Positions 26,521 to 36,444 of a stretch of 48,172 nt of DNA are shown in pieces. The stretch's first letter is position 1, and every line of letters begins with the position of its first letter. The stretch lies in NCBI GenBank assembly GCA_910586725.1, contig CAJUJL010000022.1, forward strand, positions 1 through 48,172, in the 5' to 3' direction. Under the pieces are notes generated by a model. The model ran no database searches. It was not told where the DNA came from and saw only the letters and a program-made list of their open reading frames with translations. Position numbers and translations under genes: made by a program. The DNA is from an uncultured Lachnospiraceae bacterium. Lineage in GTDB: Bacteria; Bacillota; Clostridia; Lachnospirales; Lachnospiraceae.

Positions 26521-26796
26521 ATGAACAAAGCAGAATTAGTTGCAGCTATAGCTGACAGAACGGAATTATCGAAAAAGGACGCTGAAGCAGCATTAAAAGC
26601 TTTTACTGATGTAGTTGCCGAGGAATTGAAAAAGGGTGAGAAGATACAGTTAGTAGGATTTGGAACATTTGAAGTTTCTGAAAGGGCAGCAAGAACCGGA
26701 AGAAATCCACAGACTGGCGCAGAAATGGAAATTCCTGCATCCAAAGCTCCAAAATTTAAAGCAGGAAAAGCATTGAAGGATATGGTAAACGAATAA
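26521..26796 (+). CDS. hup: HU family DNA-binding protein
   Basis: This 91-aa protein has the typical HU length and sequence: MNKAELVAAIADRTELSKKD at the start, GFGTFEVSERAARTGRNPQTG for the DNA-binding arm with the intercalating Pro, and KFKAGKALKDMVN at the end. It would compact DNA as a homodimer. It has a strong promoter and ribosome site and is followed by a terminator-like hairpin, so most transcripts probably carry HU alone, with some reading into rqcP. Confidence 0.97.
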   Translation: MNKAELVAAIADRTELSKKDAEAALKAFTDVVAEELKKGEKIQLVGFGTFEVSERAARTGRNPQTGAEMEIPASKAPKFKAGKALKDMVNE

Positions 26797-26827
26797 TTCG
26801 CAGAGCGAATGGATAAGTTTTTATTTT

Positions 26828-26861
26828 ACAGGGGGCCCTTTGGTTGTCCCCTGTGTTTTTT
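26828..26861 (+). terminator. Terminator between HU and rqcP
   Basis: ACAGGGG (26828-26834) pairs with CCCCTGT (26848-26854), followed by a T-rich run. It ends only about 16 bases before the rqcP start, so rqcP would be expressed by read-through or from an unseen promoter. Confidence 0.7.
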
Positions 26862-26876
26862 ATTACAGGAGAATAT

Positions 26877-27116
26877 ATGAGATTAGATAAATTTTTAAAA
26901 GTGTCGCGGCTGATTAAACGCCGCACGGTGGCGAATGAAGCCTGTGACGCGGGAAGGGTATCGGTCAACGGAAAAGTGGCAAAAGCGTCCGTGAAAGTAA
27001 AACCCGGGGATATAATTGAAATTGCATTCGGACAAAAAACGGTCAAAGTGGAAGCGCTGTCTCTGGCCGAATCGGTTAAAAAGGAAGACGCAAAAGAGAT
27101 GTTTCGTTATCTCTGA
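26877..27116 (+). CDS. rqcP: S4-domain RNA-binding protein RqcP (YabO)
   Basis: The 79-aa protein is almost entirely one S4 domain: MRLDKFLKVSRLIKRRTVAN, then VSVNGKVAKASVKVKPGD and EIAFGQKTVKVE. In Bacillus RqcP acts with RqcH on obstructed large ribosomal subunits to extend stalled chains with alanine tails. The position before yabP-yabQ-divIC is the conserved Firmicutes location, which separates it from HslR-like paralogues. ATG 26877 is chosen because AGGAG lies five bases upstream; an earlier TTG would overlap the terminator hairpin. Confidence 0.93.
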   Translation: MRLDKFLKVSRLIKRRTVANEACDAGRVSVNGKVAKASVKVKPGDIIEIAFGQKTVKVEALSLAESVKKEDAKEMFRYL

Positions 27117-27123
27117 TATTTGT

Positions 27124-27152
27124 GCATAAATACACCTGCCTTCTAATATAAT
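27124..27152 (+). promoter_or_regulatory. Possible SigmaE-type promoter for yabPQ
   Basis: GCATAAA (27124-27130), 14 bases, then AATATAAT (27145-27152) resembles the sporulation SigmaE pattern (-35 xATATT, -10 CATAxAAT). In Bacillus yabP is under SigmaE, so the position fits, but the match is by eye. Confidence 0.4.
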
Positions 27153-27210
27153 GTAGAAAGAAGAAAGACAACCATTCCAAATGCAGAAAGGTTGTAAGCA
27201 GGAGGTAAGT

Positions 27211-27495
27211 ATGGAAGAGAAAACAGGAAATAAAGCACATAAGGTTCTCCTTGGCAACCGTAAAACCGGGAACTTCAGCGGAGTGGTGGATGTGCTTTCA
27301 TTTGATGTGGCTGAGATTTTGCTGGAAACGGAACAGGGAATGCTTTTAATCAAGGGGAATGATCTTCATGTCAACCGGTTAAGCCTGGAGAAAGGGGAAG
27401 TTGACATTGAGGGAAAGATTGATTCTTTAGCGTATTCTGAAATCAAGGATTACGGCAAACAGGCAGAATCTTTTTTTGGGCGGCTGTTTAAATGA
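27211..27495 (+). CDS. yabP: Sporulation protein YabP
   Basis: The 94-aa protein matches the YabP family (GNRKTGNFSGVVDVLSFD, then LLIKGNDLHVNRLSLEKGEV) and, like it, is a small soluble beta-rich protein. YabP is made in the mother cell under SigmaE in Bacillus; its biochemical role is not clear. AGGAGGT precedes ATG 27211; an in-frame ATG at 27181 lacks a site. It overlaps yabQ by four bases (ATGA), as expected for a coupled pair. Confidence 0.92.
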   Translation: MEEKTGNKAHKVLLGNRKTGNFSGVVDVLSFDVAEILLETEQGMLLIKGNDLHVNRLSLEKGEVDIEGKIDSLAYSEIKDYGKQAESFFGRLFK

Positions 27496-27938
27496 CCGGT
27501 GCAGTCAGCGGCACAATAACAGGAGAGGGCAGTTTGCTGCTTGCGTCATTCCTTTTTGGAATTGTTTTGATGATGCTGTATGATATATTCCGGATTTTTC
27601 GTCATATCGTAAAACACGGCACAATTTTAACGGCGGTCGAAGATGTGTTTTACTGGGTTTTGTGCGCTGTTGGGGTCTTTGCCATGCTGTATCAGGAGAA
27701 CGAAGGACTGCTGCGCTGGTTTGTCATAGGCGGCGTTGCGCTTGGGATGCTTTTGGAAAACAGCCTGATCAGCCCCTTTGTCATTCGTTTGTTTGTTAAG
27801 ATCATCAGCGTATGGTTAAACGCCATGGGAAAAGTGATACGCATCGGCGGAATGCCGGCAAAAAAATTTTTATTATTTTTCAGAAAAGAATTGAAAAAAA
27901 TCAAAAAAGCAATTAAGATAGGTATTAACAAAGAGTAA
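27492..27938 (+). CDS. yabQ: Spore cortex membrane protein YabQ
   Basis: The protein (148 aa) has a YabQ domain with about four membrane segments in the first 110 residues (LLLASFLFGIVLMMLYDIFR, FYWVLCAVGVFAMLY, FVIGGVALGMLLE) and a basic cytosolic tail (FRKELKKIKKAIKIGINKE). Bacillus YabQ is needed for cortex formation and sits in the outer forespore membrane. It is coupled to yabP by an ATGA overlap and lies 15 bases before divIC. Confidence 0.92.
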   Translation: MTGAVSGTITGEGSLLLASFLFGIVLMMLYDIFRIFRHIVKHGTILTAVEDVFYWVLCAVGVFAMLYQENEGLLRWFVIGGVALGMLLENSLISPFVIRLFVKIISVWLNAMGKVIRIGGMPAKKFLLFFRKELKKIKKAIKIGINKE

Positions 27939-27953
27939 AAGAGGAATTGTTAT

Positions 27954-28244
27954 ATGAGCAGATACCGAAAAAGGAAAGAAAGGGCAGGAAGAGGAAGCAT
28001 CGCCTGTATCGTTATTTTTTTACTTGTGATAATGTCGGTTCAGATTGTAAAGCTGTATCAGAAGAATCAGGAATATATTGCGCGGGAAACGGAATTGACC
28101 GAACAGCTTGGGGAAGAGACGGAGCGTTTTGAGCAGCTGACCGAGTACGAAGAATATATTGGAAGCCGTGAATACGTGGAGGACGCAGCGAAGAGCAAGC
28201 TGGGTCTGGTTTATGAGAATGAGATTATATTTAAAGAGAAATAA
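27954..28244 (+). CDS. divIC: Septum formation initiator DivIC (FtsB-like)
   Basis: The protein (96 aa) is bitopic: a short basic cytosolic start (SRYRKRKERAGRG), one membrane segment (about 16-32), an external coiled coil (about 38-70; QKNQEYIARETELTEQLGEE) and the terminal YVEDAAKSKLGLVYENEI motif shared with FtsB/DivIC. It forms part of the divisome with DivIB and FtsL. It is the last gene before a strong terminator, which separates it from spoIIE. Confidence 0.92.
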   Translation: MSRYRKRKERAGRGSIACIVIFLLVIMSVQIVKLYQKNQEYIARETELTEQLGEETERFEQLTEYEEYIGSREYVEDAAKSKLGLVYENEIIFKEK

Positions 28245-28268
28245 AGCGAATATCTTAAAAAGCTTAAG

Positions 28269-28300
28269 TGCCCTCGAATCTACAATTCGAGGGCATTTTT
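28269..28300 (+). terminator. Terminator after divIC
   Basis: TGCCCTCGAAT (28269-28279) and ATTCGAGGGCA (28285-28295) form an eleven-base-pair stem with a five-base loop, followed by five T residues. Confidence 0.92.
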
Positions 28301-28364
28301 GACGAAAAGTTTTTGGAACGCGTTCAATCGTTTGACAAAGATTTTATAGCGTTGTGCGTATAAT
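28300..28364 (+). promoter_or_regulatory. spoIIE promoter with 21-base spacer and Spo0A-like boxes
   Basis: TTGACA (28332-28337) and TATAAT (28359-28364) are both consensus but 21 bases apart. Bacillus spoIIE and spoIIG share such long spacers and need phosphorylated Spo0A. TGACGAA (28300-28306) fits the 0A box TGNCGAA, and the reverse complement of TTTGACAAA (28331-28339) reads TTTGTCAAA, a second 0A-like site overlapping the -35. Confidence 0.65.
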
Positions 28365-28432
28365 GCCTCTTAGTTTCGGGACGAATCAGAACCGGCCCGG
28401 TATATGAATATGGGATACAGGAGGATTTTAGC

Positions 28433-30274
28433 ATGAGGAAGACAGGATGGAAACAATTGGCGCTTGGTATTTTGGGAGCATTGCTCTGCCGGATTTCTAT
28501 TATGGGATGTTATCCCTTTGTTCCTGCGTTTTTTGCAGCGGTGTATTTGGAGGAAAAAGGAAGATGGCTGTTGTCGGTCGGAATGCTTACGGGCATGGTG
28601 GCGTATCTGCCAATCACGGTAATTGCCAAATATGCCATGTCTATCTTATTAATTGGCGTGACGGTGCGCTTGTCCGAGTGGGTGGATAAACGGTGTTATG
28701 CAGTTGTGGCGGCAGTCGCCGCGGCCGGAGGAACCATGGCACTTTCCATATTTGGCGGTATTTTTGATCTGCGGAATCAGGTTACGCCGGCAGCGGCGGT
28801 ATGTGAAGCAGTTTTTATATTTGGATTTGTCATTCTGGCGGCAAAGGGCGTTCATCTTTTTTTGGAAGAGCCGGACAAGCCGGCCGTATTGGAAAATGTG
28901 CGGGACGAATATCAGGAGCAGAGGCTTTTAAAATATGCCAGAAGCTTCGACGGACTCTCTAAAACGTTTTTATCTATGAGCAGACGAAGTGAGATCCTGC
29001 CGGAGGATGTGGGGCAGATCCAGCAGGAAATTACGGGGCGCATCTGCAGCGGCTGCGATACCTGCGCAATTTGCTGGGCGCCGGCGAATCACACGATGTA
29101 CGGACTGTTTAGCCGGTTAGCCGGAAATTTGCTGCAAACAGGGGAAGCGGACGATGAGACGAAAAGGCAGCTGGAAGAAAACTGCCGTTACGCAGGGCAT
29201 ATTCAGCGGGAGGCAGAGGCTGCGTTTGAGCAGGTGAGAGTGAACAAGGCGTGGTACAACAGGCTTTTGGAAAACAGAGAAATGATTGCCCAGCAGTTGG
29301 ATGCAATGGCGTTTATTATGGAAGACTGCGCCAGCGAAACGACGATTCTGGACGCGGAAGAAAAGCGCAGGCTTTCGGAGATCCGCTATCGGGCAAAAGA
29401 ATGCGGAATTGTTGCGCAGGACGTGCATTTGTTTAAAAAAAACGACGGGCACATCCAGGCGGTATTAAAAGTGCGCTCCAAATGGGGAAATTGCGTGGCA
29501 ATGCGGGATCTGACAAAGGTAGTGACCGGCGCGCTGGACCTGCATATGAAGCCGCATAAAGATACGAAGACGTTTATCGGGAAAGAGGAAACGGAAGTTG
29601 TGTATGAGGAGAAACCGGCCTATCACGCGGTGCACGGAATGGCAAAGCTGATCAAAGACGGATCCGATATATCAGGCGACAGTTTTTCTTTTCTGGAAAA
29701 AGAGGACGGCGAGCTGGTGTTAAGCCTGTCGGACGGTATGGGATCTGGCGAGCGGGCAAGCAAAGAAAGCGAGCTTGTAATAGATCTGCTGGAAAAGTTT
29801 ATTGAGGCCGGTTTTACAAAAGATACGGCAATTAAGATGCTCAATTCCGCTATGGTGATCCACGGAGAAAATGAGCTGTATTCAACGGTGGATATTTCGT
29901 CGGTCAATCTGTATACCGGAGAGGCGTCTTTTTATAAAATTGGCGCTTCCGCTACTTTTATACGTCATAAAAACGGCAGTGTGGAATGCCTGTTATCGAC
30001 TTCGCTTCCGGTGGGAGTCAGCTTTGAAATTGAGATTGAACAGGCAAAAAAGCAGCTTTCGGACGGAGATTTTCTTGTAATGATTACGGATGGTGTGATA
30101 GAATATCTGAATACGGACAGTCCGGAAGAGGTTTTGGAGGACATTATTTCAGAAATTAAAACAAACCATCCGGGGCTGCTGGCAAAAAAGATTTTGGATC
30201 AGGTCATGCTTTATACGGGAGGAAAAGCGGAAGATGACATGACGGTGCTTGCAGCGGCGATATGGGAGAATTGA
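28433..30274 (+). CDS. spoIIE: Stage II sporulation protein E (PP2C phosphatase)
   Basis: SpoIIE dephosphorylates SpoIIAA in the forespore and so activates SigmaF; it also joins the polar septum. The 613-aa form has an N-terminal membrane region confined to about the first 145 residues (roughly five or six segments), a central region (about 150-390) with Cys-rich RICSGCDTCAICW and coiled-coil character, and a C-terminal PP2C domain with DSFSFLE, SLSDGMGSGERASKES and VMITDGVIEYL carrying the metal Asp residues. Bacillus SpoIIE is about 827 aa with ten membrane segments, so this one has a shortened membrane part. GGAGG precedes ATG 28433. It starts a unit with tilS, hpt and ftsH (17-base gap to tilS). 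Confidence 0.95.
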   Translation: MRKTGWKQLALGILGALLCRISIMGCYPFVPAFFAAVYLEEKGRWLLSVGMLTGMVAYLPITVIAKYAMSILLIGVTVRLSEWVDKRCYAVVAAVAAAGGTMALSIFGGIFDLRNQVTPAAAVCEAVFIFGFVILAAKGVHLFLEEPDKPAVLENVRDEYQEQRLLKYARSFDGLSKTFLSMSRRSEILPEDVGQIQQEITGRICSGCDTCAICWAPANHTMYGLFSRLAGNLLQTGEADDETKRQLEENCRYAGHIQREAEAAFEQVRVNKAWYNRLLENREMIAQQLDAMAFIMEDCASETTILDAEEKRRLSEIRYRAKECGIVAQDVHLFKKNDGHIQAVLKVRSKWGNCVAMRDLTKVVTGALDLHMKPHKDTKTFIGKEETEVVYEEKPAYHAVHGMAKLIKDGSDISGDSFSFLEKEDGELVLSLSDGMGSGERASKESELVIDLLEKFIEAGFTKDTAIKMLNSAMVIHGENELYSTVDISSVNLYTGEASFYKIGASATFIRHKNGSVECLLSTSLPVGVSFEIEIEQAKKQLSDGDFLVMITDGVIEYLNTDSPEEVLEDIISEIKTNHPGLLAKKILDQVMLYTGGKAEDDMTVLAAAIWEN

Positions 30275-30290
30275 CGGAGCATAAGAGCAA

Positions 30291-31685
30291 ATGATAAATA
30301 AAATTACGGCATATATAAAACAGCATCATATGATACAAAAAGGAGAACATGTCTGCGTGGGCGTTTCCGGCGGAGCGGACTCGGTCTGTCTGTTCCGGGT
30401 TTTAGAGGAGCTGCGGCATACGATGGGCTTTACGATGTCTGTGGCGCATATTGAGCATGGCATTCGGGGCGAAGAGAGCCTTTCTGATATGGAATTCGTA
30501 AAGGAACTGGCGGAAGGGGCAGGAATTTCGGTTACAACGTATGCTTATTTGGTGAAAGAAATTGCGGCAAAGCGTGGCATTTCCCTGGAGGAAGCAGGGA
30601 GAGAAGCGCGTTATCAGGCGTTTGCAGAGGAAGCGGCGCGCTATGGGGCAAACACAAAGATTGCGCTTGCGCATCATGCAAACGACAATGCAGAGACAAT
30701 GCTGTTTCATCTGTGCAGGGGAAGCGGCATGGACGGCCTTAGAGGAATCCGCCCTGTGCGCGGCAATATCATCCGTCCTTTGCTGTGCGTGGCAAGAAGT
30801 GAAATAGAAGAATTTTTGCGTCTGGCAGGACAGGAATACCGCACGGACGCTACCAACGCAGAGCTGGTTTACAGCAGGAACCGGATTCGATGCCGTATTA
30901 TGCCGGAAATGGAAAAGATAAACGGCAATGCCGTTCTTCACATGAACCGTCTGGCAGAAGATGCGGCTGAAATCTCGGATTATTTCTGCAAAGAGGCCGA
31001 TGCGGTTCTGAAAAAATATATGGCATCGGAGGGAGAAGGCATCCGGTTTGGCTTAGAAGGGCTGATGGGGAGGCCTTCTGTTATGCAGAGGCGTATTCTA
31101 ATGGAACTTGCGGCAAGGGCGTGCGGCAGCAGAAAAGACATTACAAGAGAGCATATCGTATCTTTGTTTAAATTAGCGGAGGGAGGAACCGGAAAGAAAA
31201 TTTCTCTCCCATATGGAATCGACGCGGAAAAGAGCTATGGGTTTTTGCGCCTGTATCCTGCGCGCAAACAGGACTGCGCAGTTGAAACGGCGGAAGAAAT
31301 ATTTCTGGAAAAGCAGTCCGGCAGACTCTGTTTACAGGGTGGCTGCATTCAATATGAAATAATGGGCAATTCTAAAAATTATGAAGAAATTCCCCGAAAT
31401 CTGTATACGAAATGGTTTGATTATGATAAGATAAAAAATGGACTTTGTTTGCGGACAAGAAGGCCCGGAGACTATTTTGAGCTGGATTGTTATGGGCACA
31501 GACAGAAGCTGAAAAATTATTTTATGAACGAAAAGGTGCCGCAGTCAAAACGGGCGCAGATTATGCTTCTGGCGGATGGTTCTCATATTGTATGGATGAT
31601 AGGCTATCGAATCAGTGAATATTATAAAGTTACGGAAAGGACAAAGCGTATTTTGAAAGTACAGTACATGGAGGAAGGAATATGA
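30291..31685 (+). CDS. tilS: tRNA(Ile)-lysidine synthase
   Basis: TilS converts the wobble C of tRNA-Ile(CAU) to lysidine using ATP and lysine, an essential step for reading AUA. The 464-aa protein has the PP-loop SGGADS (26-31), IEHGIRGEES, ALAHHANDNAETML and the GMDGLRGI motif, with the C-terminal domain (LCLRTRRPGDYF, LKNYFMNEKVP) complete. It overlaps hpt by four bases (ATGA), the same pairing as in Bacillus. Confidence 0.96.
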   Translation: MINKITAYIKQHHMIQKGEHVCVGVSGGADSVCLFRVLEELRHTMGFTMSVAHIEHGIRGEESLSDMEFVKELAEGAGISVTTYAYLVKEIAAKRGISLEEAGREARYQAFAEEAARYGANTKIALAHHANDNAETMLFHLCRGSGMDGLRGIRPVRGNIIRPLLCVARSEIEEFLRLAGQEYRTDATNAELVYSRNRIRCRIMPEMEKINGNAVLHMNRLAEDAAEISDYFCKEADAVLKKYMASEGEGIRFGLEGLMGRPSVMQRRILMELAARACGSRKDITREHIVSLFKLAEGGTGKKISLPYGIDAEKSYGFLRLYPARKQDCAVETAEEIFLEKQSGRLCLQGGCIQYEIMGNSKNYEEIPRNLYTKWFDYDKIKNGLCLRTRRPGDYFELDCYGHRQKLKNYFMNEKVPQSKRAQIMLLADGSHIVWMIGYRISEYYKVTERTKRILKVQYMEEGI

Positions 31686-32206
31686 AAGAGACGGTTCGCG
31701 TATTATTATCGGAAGAAGAAGTGGATCAAAGAATTGCAGAAATTGCAGCAGAAATTAACCGGGATTATAAGGATGAGCATGTGCATCTGATCAGCGTGTT
31801 AAAGGGAGGCGTGTTTTTTACCTGTGAACTGGCAAAGCGGCTGGATATGCCCGTTTCCATGGACTTTATGGTAGTTTCCAGTTATGGGGCGTCTACAAAA
31901 TCAAGCGGAATCGTAAAAATCGTAAAAGATCTGGATGAAGAAATTGCGGGCAAAAATGTTCTGGTAGTCGAAGATATTATTGACTCCGGCAGAACGTTAA
32001 GCTATCTGTTAAGCTATTTAAGGAAAAGGAATCCCAGAAGCTTAAAGATCTGCACCTTGCTGGACAAACCGGAACGGCGGGTAACGGATGTGAGTGTGGA
32101 TTATACCTGCTTTCAGATTCCGGATGAGTTTATCGTGGGCTATGGGCTTGATTATGCACAGAAATATCGGAATTTGCCGTATATCGGCGTAGTAGAATTA
32201 GATTAA
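31682..32206 (+). CDS. hpt: Hypoxanthine phosphoribosyltransferase
   Basis: The enzyme (174 aa) salvages hypoxanthine and guanine to IMP and GMP using PRPP. The PRPP loop is VLVVEDIIDSGRTLSYLL, and the early flexible-loop region VSSYGASTKSSG and the pyrophosphate-side SVLKGGVFF are present. It is coupled to tilS by overlap and lies 24 bases before ftsH. In Bacillus the HprT protein is known to interact with FtsH-region functions only by neighbourhood, so no further role is claimed. Confidence 0.95.
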   Translation: MKETVRVLLSEEEVDQRIAEIAAEINRDYKDEHVHLISVLKGGVFFTCELAKRLDMPVSMDFMVVSSYGASTKSSGIVKIVKDLDEEIAGKNVLVVEDIIDSGRTLSYLLSYLRKRNPRSLKICTLLDKPERRVTDVSVDYTCFQIPDEFIVGYGLDYAQKYRNLPYIGVVELD

Positions 32207-32230
32207 CAGGTCTTAGAAGGAGGTTTCCAG

Positions 32231-34039
<1,809 letters not shown>

Positions 34040-34120
34040 TAAGGAAAGTGTAATTGTGCAAATTTAACAAAAATACACGGCATAATTTGTGAAGTTTGTG
34101 CACACTGATTTGCCATTCCA

Positions 34121-34129
34121 TGGTATTAT
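34121..34129 (+). promoter_or_regulatory. Extended -10 promoter element after ftsH
   Basis: TGGTATTAT is an extended -10 box in the gap after ftsH. No good -35 is seen at standard distance (TTGTGC at 34096 gives 22 bases). It would start a short transcript ending at the terminator at 34221-34226, or a leader for the GH13 gene. Confidence 0.4.
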
Positions 34130-34134
34130 ACTAA

Positions 34135-34226
34135 CTGTAGAACCCCCAATCATTAATAGTTTTTGCTACACCCATAGTAAAAATACCTTCTCCTAAAAAG
34201 ACAGCATTTGGATGGCTGTCTTTTTT
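34135..34226 (+). ncRNA. Candidate C-rich small RNA or leader ending in an intrinsic terminator
   Basis: About 90 bases lie between the extended -10 box and a clear terminator. The interval has no credible reading frame but carries three C-rich, weakly structured segments: GAACCCCCAATC, ACACCCATAG and ACCTTCTCCTAA. The last resembles an anti-ribosome-site sequence. C-rich unpaired segments plus a terminator are typical of Gram-positive trans-acting small RNAs. The alternative is simply the 3' untranslated region of ftsH. Confidence 0.35.
34195..34226 (+). terminator. Intrinsic terminator between ftsH and the GH13 gene
   Basis: AAAAAGACAGC (34195-34205) pairs with GCTGTCTTTTTT (34215-34226) around a nine-base loop; the 3' arm continues into six Ts. 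It ends 34 bases before the GH13 start, with no promoter visible after it. Confidence 0.85.
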
Positions 34227-34260
34227 ACTGTTTATTTTACCAGAAAGGGGATTATGATTT

Positions 34261-36369
34261 ATGAGACGCCAAACGGTGCAGGAAGTAAGCAATACACAAA
34301 AATATATTATGCAGACGCGGCCGATTTTACAAAAACAGGCGCTTTTTTCGGACGGGACGAAGGACTATCGTATTCCGATGGAGCCAAAACCCAATGAAAC
34401 GGTGACGATACGTTTTCGCACGGCAAAAGATAATGTGGACGCCGTCTGGCTGTGTACGGATAAAAACAGCTACTTTATGGATTTTTTTGAAAGCGACGGA
34501 ACATACGACTATTACTCCGTGGACATTATGCTTGGAACGGAGCCGTTTTCATATTATTTTGAAATTGTGTCCGGTTTGTTGAAATGCCGGTATGACCGTT
34601 ACGGTGTAACCAGAGAGATCCGAAAGCAGTACTTTTTCCGGATAGCGCCCGGATTTTCCACGCCTGATTGGGCAAAAGGCGCCGTTATGTATCAGATTAT
34701 GGTGGATCGGTTTTATAATGGGGACCCGGCAAATGATGTGCTGGACCGGGAGTATTTTTATATTCGTACCTTTAGCCGGAATGTCCCGTCCGAACAGTGG
34801 GAGAAATGCCCGGAAAATTTCAGCGTAGGAGAATTTTATGGCGGGGACTTAGAGGGCGTGCGCCAGAAACTGGATTATTTATCGGACCTTGGGGTGGAAG
34901 TGATTTATTTTAATCCTCTTTTTGTATCGCCATCCAATCATAAATATGATATTCAGGATTATGATCATATTGATCCCCATCTTGCAAAAATTGTGGAAGA
35001 TGAAGGAGAACTGCTTTCCGAGTGGGATCAGGATAACAGTCGTGCAACGCGCTATTGCAACCGGGTAACGAGTCAAAAGAATCTGGAAGCGAGCAACGCT
35101 TTTTTTGCGGAATTTGTAAAAGAGGCGCACAGCCGGGGCATGCGTGTGATTTTAGACGGCGTATTCAACCATTGCGGCTCTTTCAATCATTGGTTGGACC
35201 GGGAAAAGATATACGAAGGAAAAGAAGGCTTTGAGAAAGGCGCGTATCTGTCCAAAGACAGTATCTACCGGGATTATTTTGGATTCAAGGATCAGGAGGA
35301 TAACGCCTGGCCGGATAATAAGAATTATGAGGGCTGGTGGGGGCATGAAACCCTGCCGAAGCTCAATTATGAGGGTTCCGAAACGCTGTATGCCGATATG
35401 CTGCGGATTGCGGGAAAATGGGTTTCCAAACCTTACGATGTAGATGGATGGCGACTGGATGTGGCGGAGGATTTGGGACATACCAAAGAATTTAATCATG
35501 AGTTCTGGCGTAAATTCCGAAATTCGGTAAAGGAAGCAAAACCTGACGCTGTAATTTTGGCGGAGCATTACGGGGATCCTATGGAATGGCTGCAGGGCGA
35601 CCAGTGGGATACGATTATGAATTACGCTGCGTTTATGGAGCCGGTCAGCTGGTTTTTGACAGGAATGGAGAAACACAGTGATGAATTCCGTCCTGAGTGC
35701 ATTGGCAAAATCAGTGACTTTGAAGGGACCATGCGCCACTATATGACTAGTTTTATGACGCCGTCTCTCCTGTGCTCTATGAACCAGCTTTCGAATCACG
35801 ATCATTCCAGATTTTTGACAAGAACAAACCACAAAGCCGGAAGAGTGGAGTATTTAGGGGCTGCCGCGGCGAGCGAAGATGTGGATTTTGGCATAATGCG
35901 GGAGGCGGTTTTGATTCAGATGACCTGGCCGGGAGCTCCGACATTGTATTATGGAGATGAAGCGGGCGTTTGTGGATTTACCGATCCGGACAACAGAAGA
36001 ACGTATCCCTGGGGCAAAGAAAACTGGGAATTGATTGATCTGCATCGGGAATTGATTCGAATCCACAAAGAAAATGAGGCGTTTCGCACCGGCTCGTTTC
36101 AATTTCTGGACGGAGAAGACAATTTGCTTTGTTATACAAGGTTTAACCGGAAACAGCAGTTTGTTATCATTGTCAATCATGACGACAAGGAAAGGAAAAA
36201 AGAGATTTCCCTTTTGCGGGCGGGAATTCCGCTATCCGCTGTGATGCGCCGCCTGATTGTGACTACAGAAAGCGGATATTCTCTGATGCCCCGGTATTAT
36301 AATGTAAGCAGAGGCGTCGTTTCGATTACGATGCAAAAGAAATCGGCCGTAATTTTGGAGAGAATTTAA
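34261..36369 (+). CDS. GH13 alpha-glycosidase (cyclomaltodextrinase/neopullulanase-like)
   Basis: The enzyme (702 aa) has no signal peptide, so it would act on alpha-glucans or maltodextrins in the cytosol. An N-terminal beta-domain (about 30-130) precedes the barrel, which begins DWAKGAVMYQIMVDRFYNGD. Region I is DGVFNHCG, the nucleophile is D400 in DGWRLDVAED, the acid is E435 in ILAEHYGDP, and the third acid is D514 in LSNHDHSRF. A C-terminal beta-domain ends the chain. ATG 34261 lies ten bases after AAAGGGG; a nearer ATG at 34254 is out of frame and gives only 47 codons. No sugar transporter or regulator is adjacent. Confidence 0.92.
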   Translation: MRRQTVQEVSNTQKYIMQTRPILQKQALFSDGTKDYRIPMEPKPNETVTIRFRTAKDNVDAVWLCTDKNSYFMDFFESDGTYDYYSVDIMLGTEPFSYYFEIVSGLLKCRYDRYGVTREIRKQYFFRIAPGFSTPDWAKGAVMYQIMVDRFYNGDPANDVLDREYFYIRTFSRNVPSEQWEKCPENFSVGEFYGGDLEGVRQKLDYLSDLGVEVIYFNPLFVSPSNHKYDIQDYDHIDPHLAKIVEDEGELLSEWDQDNSRATRYCNRVTSQKNLEASNAFFAEFVKEAHSRGMRVILDGVFNHCGSFNHWLDREKIYEGKEGFEKGAYLSKDSIYRDYFGFKDQEDNAWPDNKNYEGWWGHETLPKLNYEGSETLYADMLRIAGKWVSKPYDVDGWRLDVAEDLGHTKEFNHEFWRKFRNSVKEAKPDAVILAEHYGDPMEWLQGDQWDTIMNYAAFMEPVSWFLTGMEKHSDEFRPECIGKISDFEGTMRHYMTSFMTPSLLCSMNQLSNHDHSRFLTRTNHKAGRVEYLGAAAASEDVDFGIMREAVLIQMTWPGAPTLYYGDEAGVCGFTDPDNRRTYPWGKENWELIDLHRELIRIHKENEAFRTGSFQFLDGEDNLLCYTRFNRKQQFVIIVNHDDKERKKEISLLRAGIPLSAVMRRLIVTTESGYSLMPRYYNVSRGVVSITMQKKSAVILERI

Positions 36370-36377
36370 AAAACAGC

Positions 36378-36406
36378 TTGAATAACAAAATTATTTATGG
36401 TATAAT
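36378..36406 (+). promoter_or_regulatory. Promoter for the tRNA-Tyr / tRNA-Leu pair
   Basis: TTGAAT (36378-36383), 17 bases, then perfect TATAAT (36401-36406). Transcription would start about 30 bases before tRNA-Tyr. Confidence 0.8.
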
Positions 36407-36444
36407 TTCAACCTGTCAGGACATTTGCGAATGTCGGACAAAAT

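Noticed and set aside
34212..34397. Short plus-strand frame with a start at 34254 overlapping the GH13 start.
   Set aside because: It ends after 47 codons from that ATG and the GH13 N-terminal domain is clearly in the other frame; the ribosome site is too close to 34254.
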